This document shows positions 45,547 to 46,758 of a DNA stretch of 46,758 bases, in pieces; the stretch's first letter is position 1; every line of letters starts with the position of its first letter. The stretch comes from an uncultured Hyphomicrobiales bacterium (lineage in GTDB: Bacteria; Pseudomonadota; Alphaproteobacteria; Rhizobiales; Beijerinckiaceae). Location: NCBI GenBank assembly GCA_903851305.1, contig CAINNX010000023.1, positions 1 to 46,758 of the forward strand, in the 5' to 3' direction. Position numbers and translations under genes: made by a program. The notes below the pieces were generated by a model. It saw only the letters and a list, made by a program, of their open reading frames with translations. It was not told the DNA's origin and did no database searches.

Positions 45547-46277
45547 GCAAACCGCAAACGATGCGGCTCGACAAGCTGCTGGCCAATCTGGGTTACGGCT
45601 CGCGGCGCGAGATTTCCATGCTCGCAAATTCGGGACGCTTTCTACTCGATGGCGCGCGCATCGCCCATGTCGATGAGCGCATTGCGCTGACACCTGATCT
45701 GCCCGAGCGCCTGACTTTTTACGGCGAAGAGCTCGACCCGCTGCCCGGCTGCGTGGTGATGATGCACAAGCCGCTGGGCGTCACCTGCTCGCACAAGGAA
45801 GCAGGCGAGCGTGTCTATGCGCTTCTGCCCGACCGCTGGCAGCGCCGCGATCCGGCTTTCTCAACCGTGGGCCGCCTCGACAAAGACACATCAGGCCTGT
45901 TGTTGCTGACCGACGATGGCGCCTTTCTGCACAATGTGATTTCGCCCAAGCGCAACATCGCCAAAAAATACCGCGCAACCCTCGACCGCCCGCTGCGCGA
46001 AGATGCGGCCGCCCTTTTTGCCGCTGGCACGATGATGCTGGAAGGCGAAAAAACCCCGCTCCTGCCAGCCGTGCTGGATGTCATCTCCGAGCGCGAAGCT
46101 CTGCTGACGATCACGGAAGGCCGCTACCACCAGGTGCGCCGCATGTTTGCAGCCGTGGGCAATCACGTGGTCGCCCTGCATCGCGAAAAGATTGGCGGGC
46201 TGGAGTTGCCAGACCATCTGGAGCCCGGCGAGTTTATGGTGATGAATGAGGATGAGAAAGCTGTGATCTTCGGCTAA
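45543..46277 (+). CDS. rsuA: RsuA-type rRNA pseudouridine synthase
   Basis: A 244-aa enzyme with an N-terminal S4 RNA-binding domain (7-60) and the catalytic GRLDKDTSGLL motif with D113. RYHQVRRMFAAVGNHV is the conserved C-terminal block. The S4 plus short linker layout fits RsuA (16S rRNA U516) rather than RluB/RluF. GTG at 45543 overlaps the TGA of the methyltransferase (GTGA). The two rRNA modifiers are thus coupled. Confidence 0.9.
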   Translation: MSKPQTMRLDKLLANLGYGSRREISMLANSGRFLLDGARIAHVDERIALTPDLPERLTFYGEELDPLPGCVVMMHKPLGVTCSHKEAGERVYALLPDRWQRRDPAFSTVGRLDKDTSGLLLLTDDGAFLHNVISPKRNIAKKYRATLDRPLREDAAALFAAGTMMLEGEKTPLLPAVLDVISEREALLTITEGRYHQVRRMFAAVGNHVVALHREKIGGLELPDHLEPGEFMVMNEDEKAVIFG

Positions 46278-46311
46278 TGCCCGTGGGCCGTCGTTGTGAG
46301 CGACCTCTCCA

Positions 46312-46341
46312 CCGTCATTGCGAGCGCAGCGAAGCAATCCA
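46312..46341. repeat. REP-like repeat, half copy 5
   Basis: CCGTCATTGCGAGCGCAGCGAAGCAATCCA, a left-arm half copy just after rsuA. A degenerate start of another (CCGTCGTTGTGAGCGA) lies 25 bp before it at about 46289. Confidence 0.75.
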
Positions 46342-46354
46342 CAAGCCACGCGCA

Positions 46355-46618
46355 CTACGCCAGCCCTTCATACAAATCCTGCCACTGCGGGTTCATCTCT
46401 TCAATCAACCGCAATTTCGCTTTGCGCGGCCCCGCCTTGATCTGCTTCTCGCGCGCAATGGCCTCATCCATCCGCTCATAGCGCTCATACCAGACGAGCC
46501 AAGTGCAGGTGTAGCGAGACGCAAACCCCGCCTTCGCCTTGGTGCGATGCTCATACACACGCCGCGACAGATCAGACGTCACGCCCGTATAAAGCGTGCC
46601 ATTGCGTTTATTGGTCAC
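46355..46618 (-). pseudogene. GIY-YIG endonuclease domain protein, 5'-truncated by IS30
   Basis: About 87 codons of a small GIY-YIG protein of the UPF0213/YhbQ-like type (NGTLYTGVTSDLSRRVYEHR..., then WYERYERMDEAIAREKQIK). Full-length relatives begin with a short strand like YVYIL, which supplies the GIY half of the motif. Here the reading frame begins at GTG 46618 and the IS30 end sits directly before it, so the GIY strand and the native ribosome site are gone. The remaining frame is intact, but function is unlikely. Confidence 0.82.
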
Positions 46619-46758
46619 CTGGATTCACATTCGAAGTGCAACGCGGTTTAGCGACTGACTGAAAAGCTCGTGTGGTGTCTTGAACGCCAGTCGCTTTCGG
46701 GGCCGATTATTCAACAGGTCTTCAATTTGAGCAAGTTCAGTATCTGTCACTGACGATA
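46619..46758 (-). mobile_element. IS30-family insertion sequence, right end (partial)
   Basis: Minus-strand frame from 46756 to a stop at 46625-46627 encodes the last ~43 residues of an IS30 transposase: ELAQIEDLLNNRPRKRLAFK-type ending, then TPHELFSQSL and the terminal VALRM. The NRPRKRL/GF-type block next to the end is the family signature. The element edge lies at about 46619-46624 (CTGGATTCACATTC), with the GIY-YIG gene immediately beyond. The rest of the element is outside the window. Confidence 0.9.

Overview
This window is a stretch of alphaproteobacterial chromosome. The first 222 bases are the 5' end of a 16S rRNA gene on the minus strand, of alphaproteobacterial type. The gene content and order fit Rhizobiales (Hyphomicrobiales), perhaps near Beijerinckiaceae. 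The family level is an inference from general similarity, not a database match. Markers are PhaR with phaA/phaB, the rplU-rpmA-obgE-proB-proA-nadD-rsfS-rlmH-envC-ctpA-rppH order, a methyltransferase-comF-grxC-DUF1178 cluster, a TorF-type porin, and REP-like palindromes ending in a conserved GTCATTGCGAGC arm. GC is moderately high and coding density is high. Many genes overlap by 4 bases (ATGA, GTGA or TTGA), and TTG or GTG starts are frequent.

Layout. 1-600: 16S rRNA start, leader and a strong sigma-70-like rrn promoter, all minus strand. 0.8-8 kb: M23 peptidase, MFS exporter, gluQ, esterase, methyltransferase, gloB and a DUF985 cupin. 7.9-10.9 kb: polyhydroxybutyrate block (phaR facing phaA-phaB), with 3-hydroxybutyrate dehydrogenase further on at 16.7 kb. 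10.9-16.6 kb: an Mrr-type nuclease, ispG, DUF1345 protein, farnesyl diphosphate synthase, rpmF, a decayed EamA transporter and Zur. 17.4-21.7 kb, minus strand: a three-gene overlapping unit (PilZ protein, hydroxypyruvate isomerase, ETF-beta-type lysine methyltransferase), an MFS transporter and an orphan TctC binding protein. 21.9-26 kb: SelO pseudokinase, a 92-aa unknown, a ten-loop EF-hand protein and a TorF-type porin. 26.2-26.5 kb: tRNA-Ser(CGA) and tRNA-Leu(CAA) transcribed away from each other.

26.5-38.1 kb is one long minus-strand run. It starts at a recognisable promoter upstream of rplU and reads through L27, GNAT, Obg, proline synthesis (ProB, ProA), NadD, RsfS, RlmH, an EnvC-like factor and CtpA to a divergent polysaccharide deacetylase and RppH. 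It mixes ribosome assembly, NAD and proline synthesis and envelope remodelling. The rplU leader carries a terminator-shaped hairpin almost at the predicted transcription start. 38.1-46.8 kb is an accessory-flavoured segment punctuated by five REP-like palindromes. It holds an ornithine cyclodeaminase-family enzyme, YnfA, a single ORF joining a YqaA/DedA-type membrane domain to DsbB, rlmN, an NDUFAF5-like protein, comF, grxC, DUF1178, an RsmC-like methyltransferase and an RsuA-type pseudouridine synthase. The window ends in an IS30-family element that has cut the start off a GIY-YIG gene.

I saw no CRISPR array, prophage, toxin-antitoxin pair or obvious large defence or biosynthetic island. The least ordinary items are the YqaA-DsbB fusion, the rplU leader hairpin, a 59-bp palindrome after rpmA, the EF-hand repeat protein and the Mrr protein with a separate N-terminal domain.
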